Part shown: one piece after another, positions 26,856 through 36,621 of the stretch | Numbering within the stretch: the stretch's first letter is position 1 | How the letters are laid out: every line of letters begins with the position of its first letter | Assembly: GCA_022601645.1 (NCBI GenBank) | Contig: JAJACH010000001.1 | Coordinates: 868,001 to 932,000, forward strand | Direction of reading: 5' to 3' | From: Chlamydiia bacterium | GTDB lineage: Bacteria; Chlamydiota; Chlamydiia; Chlamydiales; Simkaniaceae | DNA: 64,000 nucleotides | Position numbers and translations under genes: made by a program | The notes under the pieces: model-generated | Seen by the model: the letters and a program-made list of their open reading frames with translations, nothing else | What the model was told of the DNA's origin: nothing | Database searches by the model: none

Positions 26856-27609
26856 TCCCGAATTAGCCTCAGAGGTCGAATCTTATCTCACAAAGAAAGG
26901 TGTTGAGGTGACGCGTGCTCCTGATGTCGAGGGCGCCGATATGATCATCTCAATGGGTGGCGATGGGACGATTATCAACCTTGCCCACAAATACCGCGAC
27001 CTGAACATCCCGATCCTTGGCATCAACTTAGGTCACCTCGGCTTTATGGCCGATATTCCCACCTCCGATCTTTACCCCTCACTCGATGATCTCCTAGCTG
27101 GTCACTACACCATCGAAGAGCGTCTGATCCTCGAATGCACACATGCTGAAAAGGAAACCTTAGCAATCAACGACTTTGTGATCCACCGCTCCCAAAATCC
27201 ATCCCTCGTTGAAATCTCGATCCATGTCAACGAGCACCATCTCAACACATTCAAAGCTGACGGCATTATCGTGGCAACACCGAACGGCTCAACAGCCTAT
27301 TCTTTAGCAGCAGGTGGTCCTATCCTCCGCCCCGGTCTTGGAGGCGTTGTGATCACGCCTATTTGCGCCCACACCATTTCCAATCGCCCTATCGTCCTCT
27401 CAGCCGACGATACGATTACCCTTGAGTACACATCCGAGAGCAATTCTGTTGATTTTGTCGTTGATGGGATGGAGAACCACCCCCTAAAAACCGGGGAAAA
27501 AGTCGTACTTAAACGTTCGAAAAGAGTGTTTAAATTGGTGAATATCCAGCGCCGTGACTATTTTTCAACGCTGAGAACAAAGCTCGGGTGGACAGGAAAA
27601 CTTCACTAG
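26824..27609 (+). CDS. nadK: NAD kinase
   Basis: 261 residues from GTG 26824; an in-frame GTG at 26779 lies further inside dxs and would add 15 untypical residues. Signature motifs are [24 protein letters not shown], the NDFVIHR and [14 protein letters not shown] segments. The enzyme phosphorylates NAD+ to NADP+ using ATP or polyphosphate. It overlaps the dxs end by 32 nt. The 3' end overlaps the convergent unknown gene by 4 nt. Confidence 0.94.
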   Translation: MKIALFPHKDNPELASEVESYLTKKGVEVTRAPDVEGADMIISMGGDGTIINLAHKYRDLNIPILGINLGHLGFMADIPTSDLYPSLDDLLAGHYTIEERLILECTHAEKETLAINDFVIHRSQNPSLVEISIHVNEHHLNTFKADGIIVATPNGSTAYSLAAGGPILRPGLGGVVITPICAHTISNRPIVLSADDTITLEYTSESNSVDFVVDGMENHPLKTGEKVVLKRSKRVFKLVNIQRRDYFSTLRTKLGWTGKLH

Positions 27610-27881
27610 AAGTCAATTCCGTGTACGACCTCAAAAAGGAAATCTGGACCTAAGTTGTCCATATACTGCCCCATGTTCACACGCCAGCGATTCGCTTCTG
27701 CAAGCCTTTCTTTTTGAGCTGCGTTCAGATTTAATTGCTCCACTTCTTTCATTAAATTCACGAGTGCAATCTCAAAAAAGTCATCATCCTCTAGCATGTG
27801 TTGATACACTTCCAACTCACTAAGAAAACTATCACTTTGGAAACGCAATAATAATTGTTCTTGAACATGTGAAATAGCCAT
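27606..27881 (-). CDS. Small acidic helical protein, unknown
   Basis: 91 residues, acidic, predicted all-helical, starting MAISHVQEQLLLRFQSDSFL and ending [11 protein letters not shown]. No domain is recognised. It lies downstream of cydB on the same strand with a 38-nt gap, in which -10-like AT-rich motifs occur (TAATAT ending 7 nt before the ATG), so it may have its own promoter and a leaderless mRNA. It is convergent with nadK. Confidence 0.65.
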   Translation of the reverse strand: MAISHVQEQLLLRFQSDSFLSELEVYQHMLEDDDFFEIALVNLMKEVEQLNLNAAQKERLAEANRWRVNMGQYMDNLGPDFLFEVVHGIDF

Positions 27882-27919
27882 GCCGAATATATTACGCGAA
27901 ACAAAGCATTAATACAACC

Positions 27920-28960
27920 TTAATATGAGTGAGGGTCAATTTGTACTTTTCCTCTAAAAATACGATAGATCCACCACCCGTACAAAAGAACGAGAGGAAC
28001 TCCGATAACGGCGACTGTTAAAATAACTTTAAACGTCATGATGTTTGCTGAGGAATTAAACAGGGTTATACTAAAGTTAGTTGGATCAAGGCTAGAGCGG
28101 ATCATCTGAGGATAGTAGCTCACCCCAAATAGGGAAAAGGCAGAGGCGATGGATAAACAAGACGCTAAAAAAGCATACCAATCACGCCCATGCTGAATAA
28201 AGCGAGGAATGGCTGCAATTGCCACCATCGAGACTAGGGGCAGCAAAATTAACCAGGGATATTCCACAAACCGGTGCGCCATGTGGTTAAAATGCACAAG
28301 CGTTGCCACCGTCGTTAAAAAAAAGAGCATACAGAAAAGCGCAATGGTTGTCGGGACAAACGTGCGCATTTTTTCATGAATGGGTCCTTCCGTTTTTAAG
28401 AGGACAAAGATCGAGCCATGCATGGCAAAAAGCGAAATCGAAGTCAAACCGATAAGTACGGTGTAAGGGTGAAAAAAGCCCCAGAAATTCCCGACAAAAA
28501 CGCCTTCACTATCCAAAGGAATTCCCGTTACCAAGTTAGCAAGAAGCACTCCTATCACAAAAGCAATCACTAAACTGCCCAAAAAGAAAATGTAGTCCCA
28601 AAATGAGCGCCACGCTTTAGAGGGCATCTTGGAGCGAAACTCAATGGCAACTGCTCTAAAAATCGTTCCACAAAGGAGAATCATAATCGGCGTGTAAAAC
28701 GCCGAACAAAGCGTTGAATAAGCAAGGGGAAAACCTGCAAACATGGCCCCACCAATGATCACAAACCAGACTGCATTTCCATCCCAAATGGGACCGATGC
28801 TGTTTAACATCGTGCGTCTTTCTGTATCCCCTTTCATCAAAGGATGCAAAATCCCAACACCGATGTCAAACCCGTCTAAAACAGTGTAGAAAACAACCGA
28901 AATACAAAGAACAAGGTACCAAATATTTTGACAGACGAAAAGTTCCGTAGTTTCCATCAT
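27920..28960 (-). CDS. cydB: Cytochrome bd oxidase subunit II
   Basis: 346 residues with about eight to nine membrane helices. It opens with the family segment WYLVLCISVVFYTVLDGFDIG and has the conserved GPIWDGNAVWF motif. CydB pairs with CydA in the high-affinity quinol oxidase, which lets the bacterium respire at low oxygen. It follows cydA after 2 nt. No CydX-like small subunit was seen after it. Confidence 0.95.
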   Translation of the reverse strand: MMETTELFVCQNIWYLVLCISVVFYTVLDGFDIGVGILHPLMKGDTERRTMLNSIGPIWDGNAVWFVIIGGAMFAGFPLAYSTLCSAFYTPIMILLCGTIFRAVAIEFRSKMPSKAWRSFWDYIFFLGSLVIAFVIGVLLANLVTGIPLDSEGVFVGNFWGFFHPYTVLIGLTSISLFAMHGSIFVLLKTEGPIHEKMRTFVPTTIALFCMLFFLTTVATLVHFNHMAHRFVEYPWLILLPLVSMVAIAAIPRFIQHGRDWYAFLASCLSIASAFSLFGVSYYPQMIRSSLDPTNFSITLFNSSANIMTFKVILTVAVIGVPLVLLYGWWIYRIFRGKVQIDPHSY

Positions 28961-28962
28961 CG

Positions 28963-30321
28963 TTAGTTTGCTCCATAAGGGTTAGTGTATTCAAGATCGC
29001 TGTGATCGAATTCAGGTCCATGCTTGACCTTGCGATTGAAAAGGAAAATAAACAAAAATAAAATCAGTGAGTACATGCAGATAAACATAATAAGTGAGCC
29101 AATCACCTGCTCAGCATGGACGGAACGTGAAATGCCTTGGGCTGTGCGCATCAACTTGTAGACAATCCACGGTTGTCTTCCCATTTCGGCAGTAAACCAT
29201 CCGGCCTGATTCGCGAGATAAGGGAAAAAAGCAGAAATCACCATCCACCGAAGCGTCCACTTAGATTTCTCCAGCCGACCACTTTTCCAAAAAATCCAAC
29301 CAAGAAGGACAGCTAAAACCATCGCTCCCCACATGTAAATCATTAAGTGGTAGAATTGAAAGACCCAAGGGACATTGCACCAATCAGACTTTGGAAAACT
29401 CTTGAGACCTGTGACTGCCCCATCGAACGTTCTAAAGGTCATAAAACTCAAAAGTTTGGGGATCTTTAGTCCAACAACTTTTTCTTGTTTTGTATCAACA
29501 TATCCTACAACAGTCATTGGCGTGCCAGGCTCAGTGTTATAAACTCCCTCAAGCGCTGCAAACTTCTCGGGTTGGTTCTCAGAAACACCGCGCGCTGTCG
29601 AATCAGCTGAGATGAGCTGTAAAACCAAGACAACTGAGGCCACAATCAAAGAAACTTTCATGCAAACGCGGGAGAAATCCAAGTGCCGCTTTTTCAAATA
29701 ATAGTAAGCAGAGACCGAAATCACGACAAAAATACCCGTCACCCAGGCCCCCAAAATGGTATGGGTGATCCGATCGAGAAACGAGGGATTAAAAATCACG
29801 TCCCAAAAGCTTGTAATCACAGCTCGCGCCTCTCTTCCCTCTCCAACAATTTTGTAACCAGCAGGCGTTTGCATCCAAGAATTTGCAGCAACAATCCAAA
29901 CAGCACTAAAATGGGCCCCAATCGTTACTAAAATTGTGGCTAGATAGTGCATTTTTGCAGAAACTTTTTCCCAACCAAATAGCATCAGCCCAATAAATCC
30001 CGCCTCTAAAAAGAAGGCAAAGATCCCTTCAGCAGCTAAGGCACTTCCAAAAACATCCCCGACAAAGGTTGAATACTGCGCCCAATTGTTACCAAAGGCA
30101 AAAACCTGCACAAGCCCTGTGGCAACGCCTAAAGCAAAGGTTAATGCAAAAATCCGCGTCCAAAAGACGGTAATTTTCTTATACAATTGGTTTTTCGTTT
30201 TGATATACATCCCCTCAAAAATCACAATCATAAGCGCAAGCCCTATGCTGAGAGGGGGGAATAAATAGTGAAAAGCAATTGTGAAGGCAAATTGAATACG
30301 AGAAAGGATAATGACGTCCAT
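28963..30321 (-). CDS. cydA: Cytochrome bd oxidase subunit I
   Basis: 452 residues. The haem-ligand His in [14 protein letters not shown] lies near the N-terminus, [16 protein letters not shown] follows, and the [12 protein letters not shown] quinol/haem motif lies near residue 370. The periplasmic Q-loop is of the short type. It carries the haems that reduce O2. With cydB it forms a minus-strand operon next to the divergent c-di-AMP synthase gene, the same neighbourhood I recall from C. trachomatis (CT012-CT014). Confidence 0.95.
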   Translation of the reverse strand: MDVIILSRIQFAFTIAFHYLFPPLSIGLALMIVIFEGMYIKTKNQLYKKITVFWTRIFALTFALGVATGLVQVFAFGNNWAQYSTFVGDVFGSALAAEGIFAFFLEAGFIGLMLFGWEKVSAKMHYLATILVTIGAHFSAVWIVAANSWMQTPAGYKIVGEGREARAVITSFWDVIFNPSFLDRITHTILGAWVTGIFVVISVSAYYYLKKRHLDFSRVCMKVSLIVASVVLVLQLISADSTARGVSENQPEKFAALEGVYNTEPGTPMTVVGYVDTKQEKVVGLKIPKLLSFMTFRTFDGAVTGLKSFPKSDWCNVPWVFQFYHLMIYMWGAMVLAVLLGWIFWKSGRLEKSKWTLRWMVISAFFPYLANQAGWFTAEMGRQPWIVYKLMRTAQGISRSVHAEQVIGSLIMFICMYSLILFLFIFLFNRKVKHGPEFDHSDLEYTNPYGAN

Positions 30322-30344
30322 GGCACCTGCAAAGTTTTTTTTGG

Positions 30345-30373
30345 AAGGTACGCGCCTGAAAGTTTAATGTCAA
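30345..30373 (-). promoter_or_regulatory. cydAB promoter
   Basis: Minus strand: TTGACA (complement of 30368-30373), 17 bp, TACCTT (complement of 30345-30350). It predicts a leader of about 17 nt before the cydA ATG. The divergent gene also has a TTGACT at about 30379. Confidence 0.6.
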
Positions 30374-30436
30374 CTATCTTGACTTTATTTACTTTTTAGG
30401 GAGAATGTTATCCATAAGCAAAATTGAGTATAAGAA

Positions 30437-31234
30437 GTGCATTTTTTCATCGCTGTCACCCCACTGATTGAGGTTGTCATCATCACCGTGATGATCAACT
30501 ACCTTCTATCCTTCTTCTGGAACACGCGTTCTATGGATTTGATGCTGGGAATGCTCGCTTTTCTCTTAATTTTTGCAGCCTCCTCGCTGTTCCACCTACC
30601 CATATTGCACAAGCTCATGTATCTTGTCGCAAACGTGGCTGTGATCGCAATCTTGATTATATTCCAGCCAGAGCTACGCGTTGCTCTCTCGAAACTGAGT
30701 GTAAAAGGAAAGCGCTACAAAGAAATCACTGAATTCGACAAATTTCTTGATCAACTCGCCAATTCAACTTACAAGCTCTCTGACAAAAGAATCGGGGCCT
30801 TAATTGTCATTGAAAACGAAGATTCTCTTGAGGAATACGCGCGCAAAGCCGTTATGCTCAACGCGATTTTCTCCTCAGAGCTACTTGAATCCATCTTTAC
30901 CACCTCCACTCCGCTTCACGATGGAGGAGTCATTATTCACGATCGAACCATCGTTGCAGCCTCTGTGATCCTTCCCTTAGCTGAAGACACCACCCAGATC
31001 GCAAAATCCATGGGAACAAGACATAGAGCAGCTTTAGGCGCTTCACAAATGACCGACGCGCTTTTGATTGTCGTCTCAGAAGAAACAGGAAAAGTCTCCA
31101 TCGCTCGCGATGGCATCATGACGCGCGGCGTTAAAATCGACCGCTTTAAAGGCATCATCCGGTCCATCTTTAACCCACCTGCGTCAACCTCCTTAAAACC
31201 GAAATTCAAAATCAAGGAGTGGCTCAAGCGATGA
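30437..31234 (+). CDS. dacA: Diadenylate cyclase (CdaA/DacA family)
   Basis: 265 residues with a GTG start directly after an in-frame TAA. Three N-terminal membrane helices precede the DAC domain (about 85-230). The catalytic DGA motif reads DGG (D162-G163-G164) and RHR is intact (R195-H196-R197, in GTRHRAALG). The enzyme makes c-di-AMP from two ATP. The C-terminus overlaps the YbbR-domain gene (ATGA), as in the conserved cdaA-cdaR pair. It lies divergent from cydAB. Confidence 0.92.
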   Translation: MHFFIAVTPLIEVVIITVMINYLLSFFWNTRSMDLMLGMLAFLLIFAASSLFHLPILHKLMYLVANVAVIAILIIFQPELRVALSKLSVKGKRYKEITEFDKFLDQLANSTYKLSDKRIGALIVIENEDSLEEYARKAVMLNAIFSSELLESIFTTSTPLHDGGVIIHDRTIVAASVILPLAEDTTQIAKSMGTRHRAALGASQMTDALLIVVSEETGKVSIARDGIMTRGVKIDRFKGIIRSIFNPPASTSLKPKFKIKEWLKR

Positions 31235-32472
31235 AATCTCTTCTAAAACGCTTACTTCTTGATAACTGGCCGCGAAAAGCTCTTTCTCTGGTCCTTGCGA
31301 TCATGACCTGGTTTTTTGTGAATCAGTCTCTCACAACGACAAAAACGATCAGCAATATCGGTGTGCGCATCGTCAACATCCCTCCTGGGAAAACAATCGA
31401 AGGGATCCAATCAAACGGTCTTTTATCGCGCCGCATCAACCTCACCCTCACAGGAAGTAAAACTCTCCTTGAGGATCTCAATGCGAACGATTTTGAAGTT
31501 GTCATTGATGCATCAAACCAGCGCCAAGAATGGATTGCAACCATCTCAAAGAAAAACCTCTTCCCCCTCAATGCCGAACTCAATTTAGCGCAGGGCATCA
31601 ATAAAATTTCGCACAAAAATTTCATCGTCAAACTCACAAAACTTGTCACCGAAAAAATCCCCATTATCATTACGCAACCTATTGGAGAGGCACCCAAGGG
31701 CTACCAATTCATCGACATATGGCCCTACCAACTACATATCACAGTATCAGGTCCTGAAGAGGTTGTAAAAAAACTCAAGACACGCGGCTTGAAACTCACC
31801 TTTAACCTCAGTGATATCTCAAAAGCGCAGCTTGATGAAATTCGCGAGAGTTCGAACAAAAAAGAAAAAGACACAGTCACGTTCTTTGTGCCAAACCATT
31901 GGAAGCAGATCTCACTTCCCGTCCTTTCCAGCACGCCCATTGAAATCAACGATTCCAACGCGAAGTACTTGCGCATTGACTTTATCCGTCATGAGCTTAT
32001 CCCGCTGAAGAATCCAACACCCATTGGCCTCTACTTCCCACCACCCTACTCTGGACAACTGAACCCTGCTAAAATTACCATCTCGCAAAACTCACTTGTG
32101 ACCATGAGAAATGGCCTTAAAACGTTTGCAAAACCGCTTTACGCAAAAGGCGTTTCTGAGCTCTTTTTAGAAATCATGCGAGACATGATTGAAGTGGTTG
32201 TCATCGTCAAACCTAAAAAGCCTATCTGGTCCATCCAGATGATTAATCATCGCGCTTTAGAAGATCGCTACGTTTCAACGCTTATGTCTGATGTCTCTGA
32301 CGAAGAAATACGTAATCTTCAACCTACAGTACGCGAGGAATACTTAAGAAATCGCTTCCGAAGCTTCATGAACCACTTCCGTTTTTATCTTGATGAAGAA
32401 AAACCCTTGAATTTGAAGATCGATCTAACGGGAAATAGCATTACGCTAACCGAGGCTGTGGTTCATGACTAA
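31231..32472 (+). CDS. cdaR: YbbR-domain protein, regulator of diadenylate cyclase (CdaR-like)
   Basis: 413 residues from ATG 31231, chosen over GTG 31219 because the latter overlaps the AAGGAG Shine-Dalgarno and the ATG forms an ATGA overlap with dacA. One N-terminal membrane helix (ALSLVLAIMTWFFVNQSL) anchors an extracytoplasmic region with YbbR-type beta domains (e.g. LPIIITQPIGEAPKGYQFIDI-like segment, VSGPEEVVKKL). In Firmicutes CdaR modulates CdaA. The 3' end overlaps the glycosyltransferase gene by 8 nt. Confidence 0.85.
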   Translation: MKSLLKRLLLDNWPRKALSLVLAIMTWFFVNQSLTTTKTISNIGVRIVNIPPGKTIEGIQSNGLLSRRINLTLTGSKTLLEDLNANDFEVVIDASNQRQEWIATISKKNLFPLNAELNLAQGINKISHKNFIVKLTKLVTEKIPIIITQPIGEAPKGYQFIDIWPYQLHITVSGPEEVVKKLKTRGLKLTFNLSDISKAQLDEIRESSNKKEKDTVTFFVPNHWKQISLPVLSSTPIEINDSNAKYLRIDFIRHELIPLKNPTPIGLYFPPPYSGQLNPAKITISQNSLVTMRNGLKTFAKPLYAKGVSELFLEIMRDMIEVVVIVKPKKPIWSIQMINHRALEDRYVSTLMSDVSDEEIRNLQPTVREEYLRNRFRSFMNHFRFYLDEEKPLNLKIDLTGNSITLTEAVVHD

Positions 32473-33601
32473 AGTCTGCATATTAAAACGCAAATTCTCC
32501 TCTTACGGCGGACTGGAAAAGTGGACTTGGCGCCTTGCCAAAGAATTCTCGCAGCGAGGATCACACGTCACCATCGCAACCTCCGACCCTGTGAACCACC
32601 CCGATCCAGGTATCCACTTTAAACACCTCACACCTAAAGCCACGGCAAGCTTTAGACAAATCGCAGAATTTGATCAGCTTGCCAAACAATTCATTGAAGC
32701 CTCTAACTTTGACATTGTGCTTGGTATGGACCGCAATCGCGTTCAAACCCACATTCGAGCAGGTAACGGCGTTCACGCCGCATACTTAAAGCACAGGAGC
32801 CTTTACGACAGCTCTCTAAAACGCCTTACCCACCCATTCAACCCCTTAAACCGCGTTATTCTTAACATCGAAAAACAGGCCTTTGAATCAAAAGCCCTCC
32901 ATAAAATTTTTACTAATTCCTACATGGTTGAAGCAGAAATCCATCACCACTACAACGTCCCAGATGATAAAATCCAAGTTATCCACAATGGCGTCGAGTG
33001 GCGTGAAATGGAAAAACCGTTTTCTACATGGCTTGAGGACAAGTCAAAAACAGCCGGGCTGATTAAAATTGACCCAAGCCTCTACCAATTTCTTTTTATT
33101 GGGAATGGCTATCAACGGAAAGGACTCATCCCCCTTTTACAAGCGCTAGCAAGACTCCCAACCCGCGACTTCCATCTATCTGTGATCGGAAAAGAGAAAA
33201 ATACCCCCTACTTTGAAAAGCTCGCAGAAAAGCTTGGGATTTTGAAAAACGTCACCTTTTTTGGCACACAAAAAGATATCACAAAATTCTACCAAGTTTC
33301 CGACTGCTTGGTGATTCCTTCCTACTACGACCCGTTCGCCAACGTCACCGTCGAAGCGCTTGCTATGGGCCTTTTTGTCGTCAGCTCTAAAACAAACGGC
33401 GGCTACGAGGTGCTAAATAGCTCTACAGGAGCCGTGATTCCTACCTTGGCCGACATCGATGCCCTCAAAGAATCCCTTCAAACGGCTCTTGCCCATCCAA
33501 AAACATGGATCCGTTCCCAAAATATCAGAAATAGCGTACAATACCTAGACTTCCCCAATCAACTGCGGGAACTCGTAAATAAATGCTTGTCTACCTCTTA
33601 A
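32465..33601 (+). CDS. Family-4 glycosyltransferase (LPS core WaaG-like)
   Basis: 378 residues, GT-B fold. N-terminal YGGLEKWTWRLAKEFSQRG, the hinge motif VIHNGVEW, GNGYQRKGLIPLLQAL, and the nucleotide-sugar motif DPFANVTVEALAMG (E-x7-E). These features resemble WaaG, which adds a glucose to the LPS inner core, though another retaining transferase cannot be excluded. It overlaps cdaR upstream and the lipid A acyltransferase downstream (19 nt), placing it in an envelope operon. Confidence 0.85.
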   Translation: MTKVCILKRKFSSYGGLEKWTWRLAKEFSQRGSHVTIATSDPVNHPDPGIHFKHLTPKATASFRQIAEFDQLAKQFIEASNFDIVLGMDRNRVQTHIRAGNGVHAAYLKHRSLYDSSLKRLTHPFNPLNRVILNIEKQAFESKALHKIFTNSYMVEAEIHHHYNVPDDKIQVIHNGVEWREMEKPFSTWLEDKSKTAGLIKIDPSLYQFLFIGNGYQRKGLIPLLQALARLPTRDFHLSVIGKEKNTPYFEKLAEKLGILKNVTFFGTQKDITKFYQVSDCLVIPSYYDPFANVTVEALAMGLFVVSSKTNGGYEVLNSSTGAVIPTLADIDALKESLQTALAHPKTWIRSQNIRNSVQYLDFPNQLRELVNKCLSTS

Positions 33602-34767
33602 TACGCTTAGTAACCCTACCTTTCGCCCTCCTACCCCTTCGCGCCATCCATTGTGTGGGAAACCTCTTTGGAAAGATCGCCTACTACCTTGTCCCCAAAT
33701 TCAGAAAACGCGCCCTTTCAAACATCACTTTTGCCCTCGACCTCCCCTTCCCTAAAGCAAAAAAAATCGCTATCGCCTCGTTTCAAAATCTCATGATCAC
33801 CGCCTTAGAATATCCAAAATTTGCTTTCAAAAAAGATCTGTCCAAACTCATCGTCTGTGAAAATCCCGAAGTCGCAAAACAAATCATCGATCAAAAACGA
33901 GGGATCGTCTTTTTTGTCGGCCATCAAGCCAACTGGGAAGTCCTGTTCCTCGACGGAACCACCAGAATGCCTGGGGTTGCAATCGGACGCCCGATTAAAA
34001 ACATCCACCTCTACAACTGGGTCAAGCGTATTCGGGAGAAAAACGGCGGCACTATTGTTCCTCCTAAAAATGCCCTTAAAGAAGGGCTTCGCGCTTTAAA
34101 ATCGGGTAAATTCCTTGGCATCGTTGGAGATCAAGGCATGCCTGGAGACAATGCCTATGAATCAACGTTTTTAGGTAAACGCGCCTACACCTCACCCGCT
34201 CCAGCCCTTTTAGCCTACAAAACAAACTGCCCCATAATTACAGCCACCATTAAACGACTTCCGGGCAAATACCTCATCCACTATTCAGACCCGATCTACC
34301 CAGACTCCAATGCCTTAATCGATACCGAAATGCCCCGTCTCATGAACACCGCACTGACCTATTTTGAAGATTCTGTCCGCAAAAACCCAGGCCAGTGGCT
34401 CTGGCAACATAACCGATGGAAACAAGAAACACCAGCGACTGTCTACTACAAATACCGCCACGACCAAATTCTCATCATCGCAGATGACCCCCTCGACCTA
34501 TCCATCTTCCGCACCATCTACCCAAAAGCCTTCATCACCCTCCTTACAACTCGCCCCAATCCCACGCTACGCGATACCGACCAACTCATCTACAAACGCC
34601 CTGAAGACACCCTCTTAAACGATCATCGCTTTAAACTCGTCTTCAACCTCACAACAAACCCCCACATCGATGCCCACTACAAAAAACTCTCCGCCTTTGA
34701 AGTGCTCAACCTAGATCCAAACTCCTTTGAAACCACACTCAAACAGGAAGTATGTCGTGCCCCATAA
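33583..34767 (+). CDS. htrB: Lipid A biosynthesis acyltransferase (LpxL/HtrB family) with C-terminal extension
   Basis: 394 residues. One N-terminal hydrophobic helix is followed by the LPLAT domain, with the catalytic H-x4-E motif in GHQANWE, PPKNALKEGLRALKSG, and GIVGDQGMPGD. The core ends with QWLWQHNRWK near residue 285. About 105 more residues follow (from YYKYRHDQILIIADDP), forming an alpha/beta-looking tail not needed for catalysis in E. coli LpxL (306 residues). The enzyme adds a secondary acyl chain to lipid A. The gene order dacA-cdaR…htrB parallels CT010-CT012. Confidence 0.9.
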   Translation: MLVYLLIRLVTLPFALLPLRAIHCVGNLFGKIAYYLVPKFRKRALSNITFALDLPFPKAKKIAIASFQNLMITALEYPKFAFKKDLSKLIVCENPEVAKQIIDQKRGIVFFVGHQANWEVLFLDGTTRMPGVAIGRPIKNIHLYNWVKRIREKNGGTIVPPKNALKEGLRALKSGKFLGIVGDQGMPGDNAYESTFLGKRAYTSPAPALLAYKTNCPIITATIKRLPGKYLIHYSDPIYPDSNALIDTEMPRLMNTALTYFEDSVRKNPGQWLWQHNRWKQETPATVYYKYRHDQILIIADDPLDLSIFRTIYPKAFITLLTTRPNPTLRDTDQLIYKRPEDTLLNDHRFKLVFNLTTNPHIDAHYKKLSAFEVLNLDPNSFETTLKQEVCRAP

Positions 34768-35389
34768 CCGCTTTTACTCCTTATCAAACATCATCGACGG
34801 ACCAGAGCTCCACCATCTTACCCACGTGATGCGCAACCACGAGGGAGATACCATCGAACTGATTGATGGTAAGGGCGCCCTCCACCTCGCGCGCATTGAC
34901 ACACTGACCAAAAAAGAAGCCCATCTTACCATCCTAGAAACCACAACAACGCCCCCAAAAGACCCTCTAAAAACGCTAATTCAAGGGCTTCCCGCCACCC
35001 CCAATAAACTCAAACTCATCTTAGAAAAAGGCACCGAGCTTGGCATCGACGCATTCCACTTCTTCGGTGCAAAAACCCCCTCCCTTGATAAGCTCCATAC
35101 AACGCTTATAGGTGCCATAAAACAATGCGGACGCCTCCACCTCCCCTCCCTCGCCTTCCACTCACACCTAGAAGACATTCCCCTTTCTCCCTCCTACTAC
35201 GGCGACCCTCAAGGGGCTCAATTAGAGCCAGGCCGCCATACCTTCGTGATCGGCCCTGAATCAGGATTTACCCACACTGAAATCGCCCACCTTAATGCCC
35301 AAAAATCCCTCCCAACAAGGCTCTCAAATCACATCCTTCGCACCGAGACCGCCGCCATTATCGCATCCCACTTACTATCTATCACTTAA
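34757..35389 (+). CDS. rsmE: 16S rRNA m3U1498 methyltransferase RsmE
   Basis: 210 residues from GTG 34757, supported by AGGAAG six nt upstream and by the usual MPHNRFY-like beginning; the TTG at 34727 is unlikely. It has an N-terminal PUA-like domain (HHLTHVMRNHEGDTIELIDGKG) and a C-terminal SPOUT knot with GPESGFTHTEI and LRTETAAIIA. It methylates U1498 of 16S rRNA. It is the last gene of the envelope operon and overlaps the acyltransferase by 11 nt. Confidence 0.92.
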   Translation: MPHNRFYSLSNIIDGPELHHLTHVMRNHEGDTIELIDGKGALHLARIDTLTKKEAHLTILETTTTPPKDPLKTLIQGLPATPNKLKLILEKGTELGIDAFHFFGAKTPSLDKLHTTLIGAIKQCGRLHLPSLAFHSHLEDIPLSPSYYGDPQGAQLEPGRHTFVIGPESGFTHTEIAHLNAQKSLPTRLSNHILRTETAAIIASHLLSIT

Positions 35390-35396
35390 AACACAG

Positions 35397-35425
35397 TTGA
35401 TTTTTTAAATAATTTGTTATATAAT
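35397..35425 (+). promoter_or_regulatory. Promoter of interrupted paralogue 1
   Basis: TTGATT (35397-35402), 17 bp, TATAAT (35420-35425), then TA-ACCT-TTAGGG. The same arrangement with TTAGGG in the same place occurs before both intact paralogues. Confidence 0.75.
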
Positions 35426-35473
35426 TAACCTTTAGGGCAAGTAGGTGGGTTATTAATTGAAGAGGTATATTCA

Positions 35474-36385
35474 ATGACAAACAACACAACTCCTCAAGTC
35501 AATCCAAGCTGAAATACAAGTTCTACCCCACCCCCATCAACACCCCCTAGAGGCCAAGGCTCGACCATCGCCTACCTATCGATGATGACAAGTCTATTAA
35601 ACGACAACCACATCCAAGCAGGCTTTAACCTCACTAAAATTCAGCAAAATTCTCTCCTTCAAGGAATCATGAAAAATTTCATGAAAGAAGTCCAGAACAT
35701 GACCTTTAATGAAATGATGGCAGAGATGAAAAAACTATCCGAATCAGACTTCTTAACACCTAACCAGAAAACGATTTTTTCCAATAGCTACGAGAGTTTT
35801 CAAGCAGCTTCAAAAGCCATGCAAGGAGATGAAAAATCTCAAGGCTACATCAAGGGCTGGCAAAACTACCTGAAAGGTCAAAAAGCATTTAATCATTATA
35901 AAAATCAAAATCCAATATTATGAAAAGATGGCTTTCCTGGTAGCGGTGGCTGGAAAAACTCAGGCAACTGGACAAAAGATCAGTGGAGTGAGTTGTACAA
36001 CCAACTTGCTATAACCATTGATACAATACTCTGGAAACTTAACGGACAGGGAACAAAAATCCCAACCTTAAAACAGGTTCACCAAACATTTGATCAAGCT
36101 GTCATGGCTGGAGGAAATACAACAACGATTCAAAAAGACATAGATTTAACAATCAATGCTTTTCTCCCTGCATACTCAGAAAAAGATAAGAGCTTCTACC
36201 AAGGGTGGATAGCCGGATGCAATAAGACCCTTCCTGCAGAAGCGAGCGTAAAATTCAAAGCCCCCGCAGATGACGCTGGAACCTCTGCTAAAAGGGCAGA
36301 ATCGAGCAACAAGAACATCGGTAATATTCTACAAACAGAAACCGAGTGCATTGACGATTTGCAAAAGGAAATGATCGGCGCATAG
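35474..36385 (+). pseudogene. Paralogue 1 of a three-gene family, interrupted by two in-frame UGA codons
   Basis: From ATG 35474 (Shine-Dalgarno GAAGAGGT) one frame runs to TAG 36385 with no frameshift. It is broken only by TGA at 35510 (after 12 codons) and TGA at 35921 (after 149 codons). Full length would be 303 codons, equal to the paralogues at 36622 (302) and 39192 (286), with which it aligns throughout (e.g. IAYLSMMTSLLNDNHI versus TAYIEAMLIMLKDNKTI; SQGYIKGW versus ASYIDEW). The second UGA replaces a residue in the linker before a Gly/Trp-rich stretch. Elsewhere in the window UGA is a normal stop (folD, suhB), so recent decay is the simplest reading. Confidence 0.8.
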
Positions 36386-36400
36386 AGCTTATTATTATTG

Positions 36401-36431
36401 GATTAAGAAATTAATCCCTTAATCTTTTTTT
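36401..36431 (+). terminator. Probable terminator after paralogue 1
   Basis: GATTAAG (36401-36407), 10-nt loop, CTTAATC (36418-36424), followed by a run of seven T. The stem is AT-rich, so strength is uncertain. Confidence 0.55.
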
Positions 36432-36548
36432 GCCCATCTACATCGAGCTTGGGAAAAATAATGGCCGCTCCTAAAAGTCGCTAGCCAATTGCAGGCGGCT
36501 ACATCCCTTTAAATTTCAACTAGTTGCATATTTATAAATATTATTTAC

Positions 36549-36577
36549 TTGATCTTGGTTGTTTATTTATATATAAT
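36549..36577 (+). promoter_or_regulatory. Promoter of paralogue 2
   Basis: TTGATC (36549-36554), 17 bp, TATAAT (36572-36577), then TA-TTTT-TTAGGG. The predicted leader is about 38 nt and carries AGAGAGAGACC before the ATG. Confidence 0.75.
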
Positions 36578-36621
36578 TATTTTTTAGGGGGTTTAAGAAC
36601 TAAATAGAGAGAGACCTGAAA

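Noticed and set aside
35474-36385. General UGA-to-Trp reassignment in this organism
   Set aside because: UGA ends several conserved genes here, including folD, suhB, galE and nadK's neighbour tpiA, at their expected lengths, so it is a normal stop codon.
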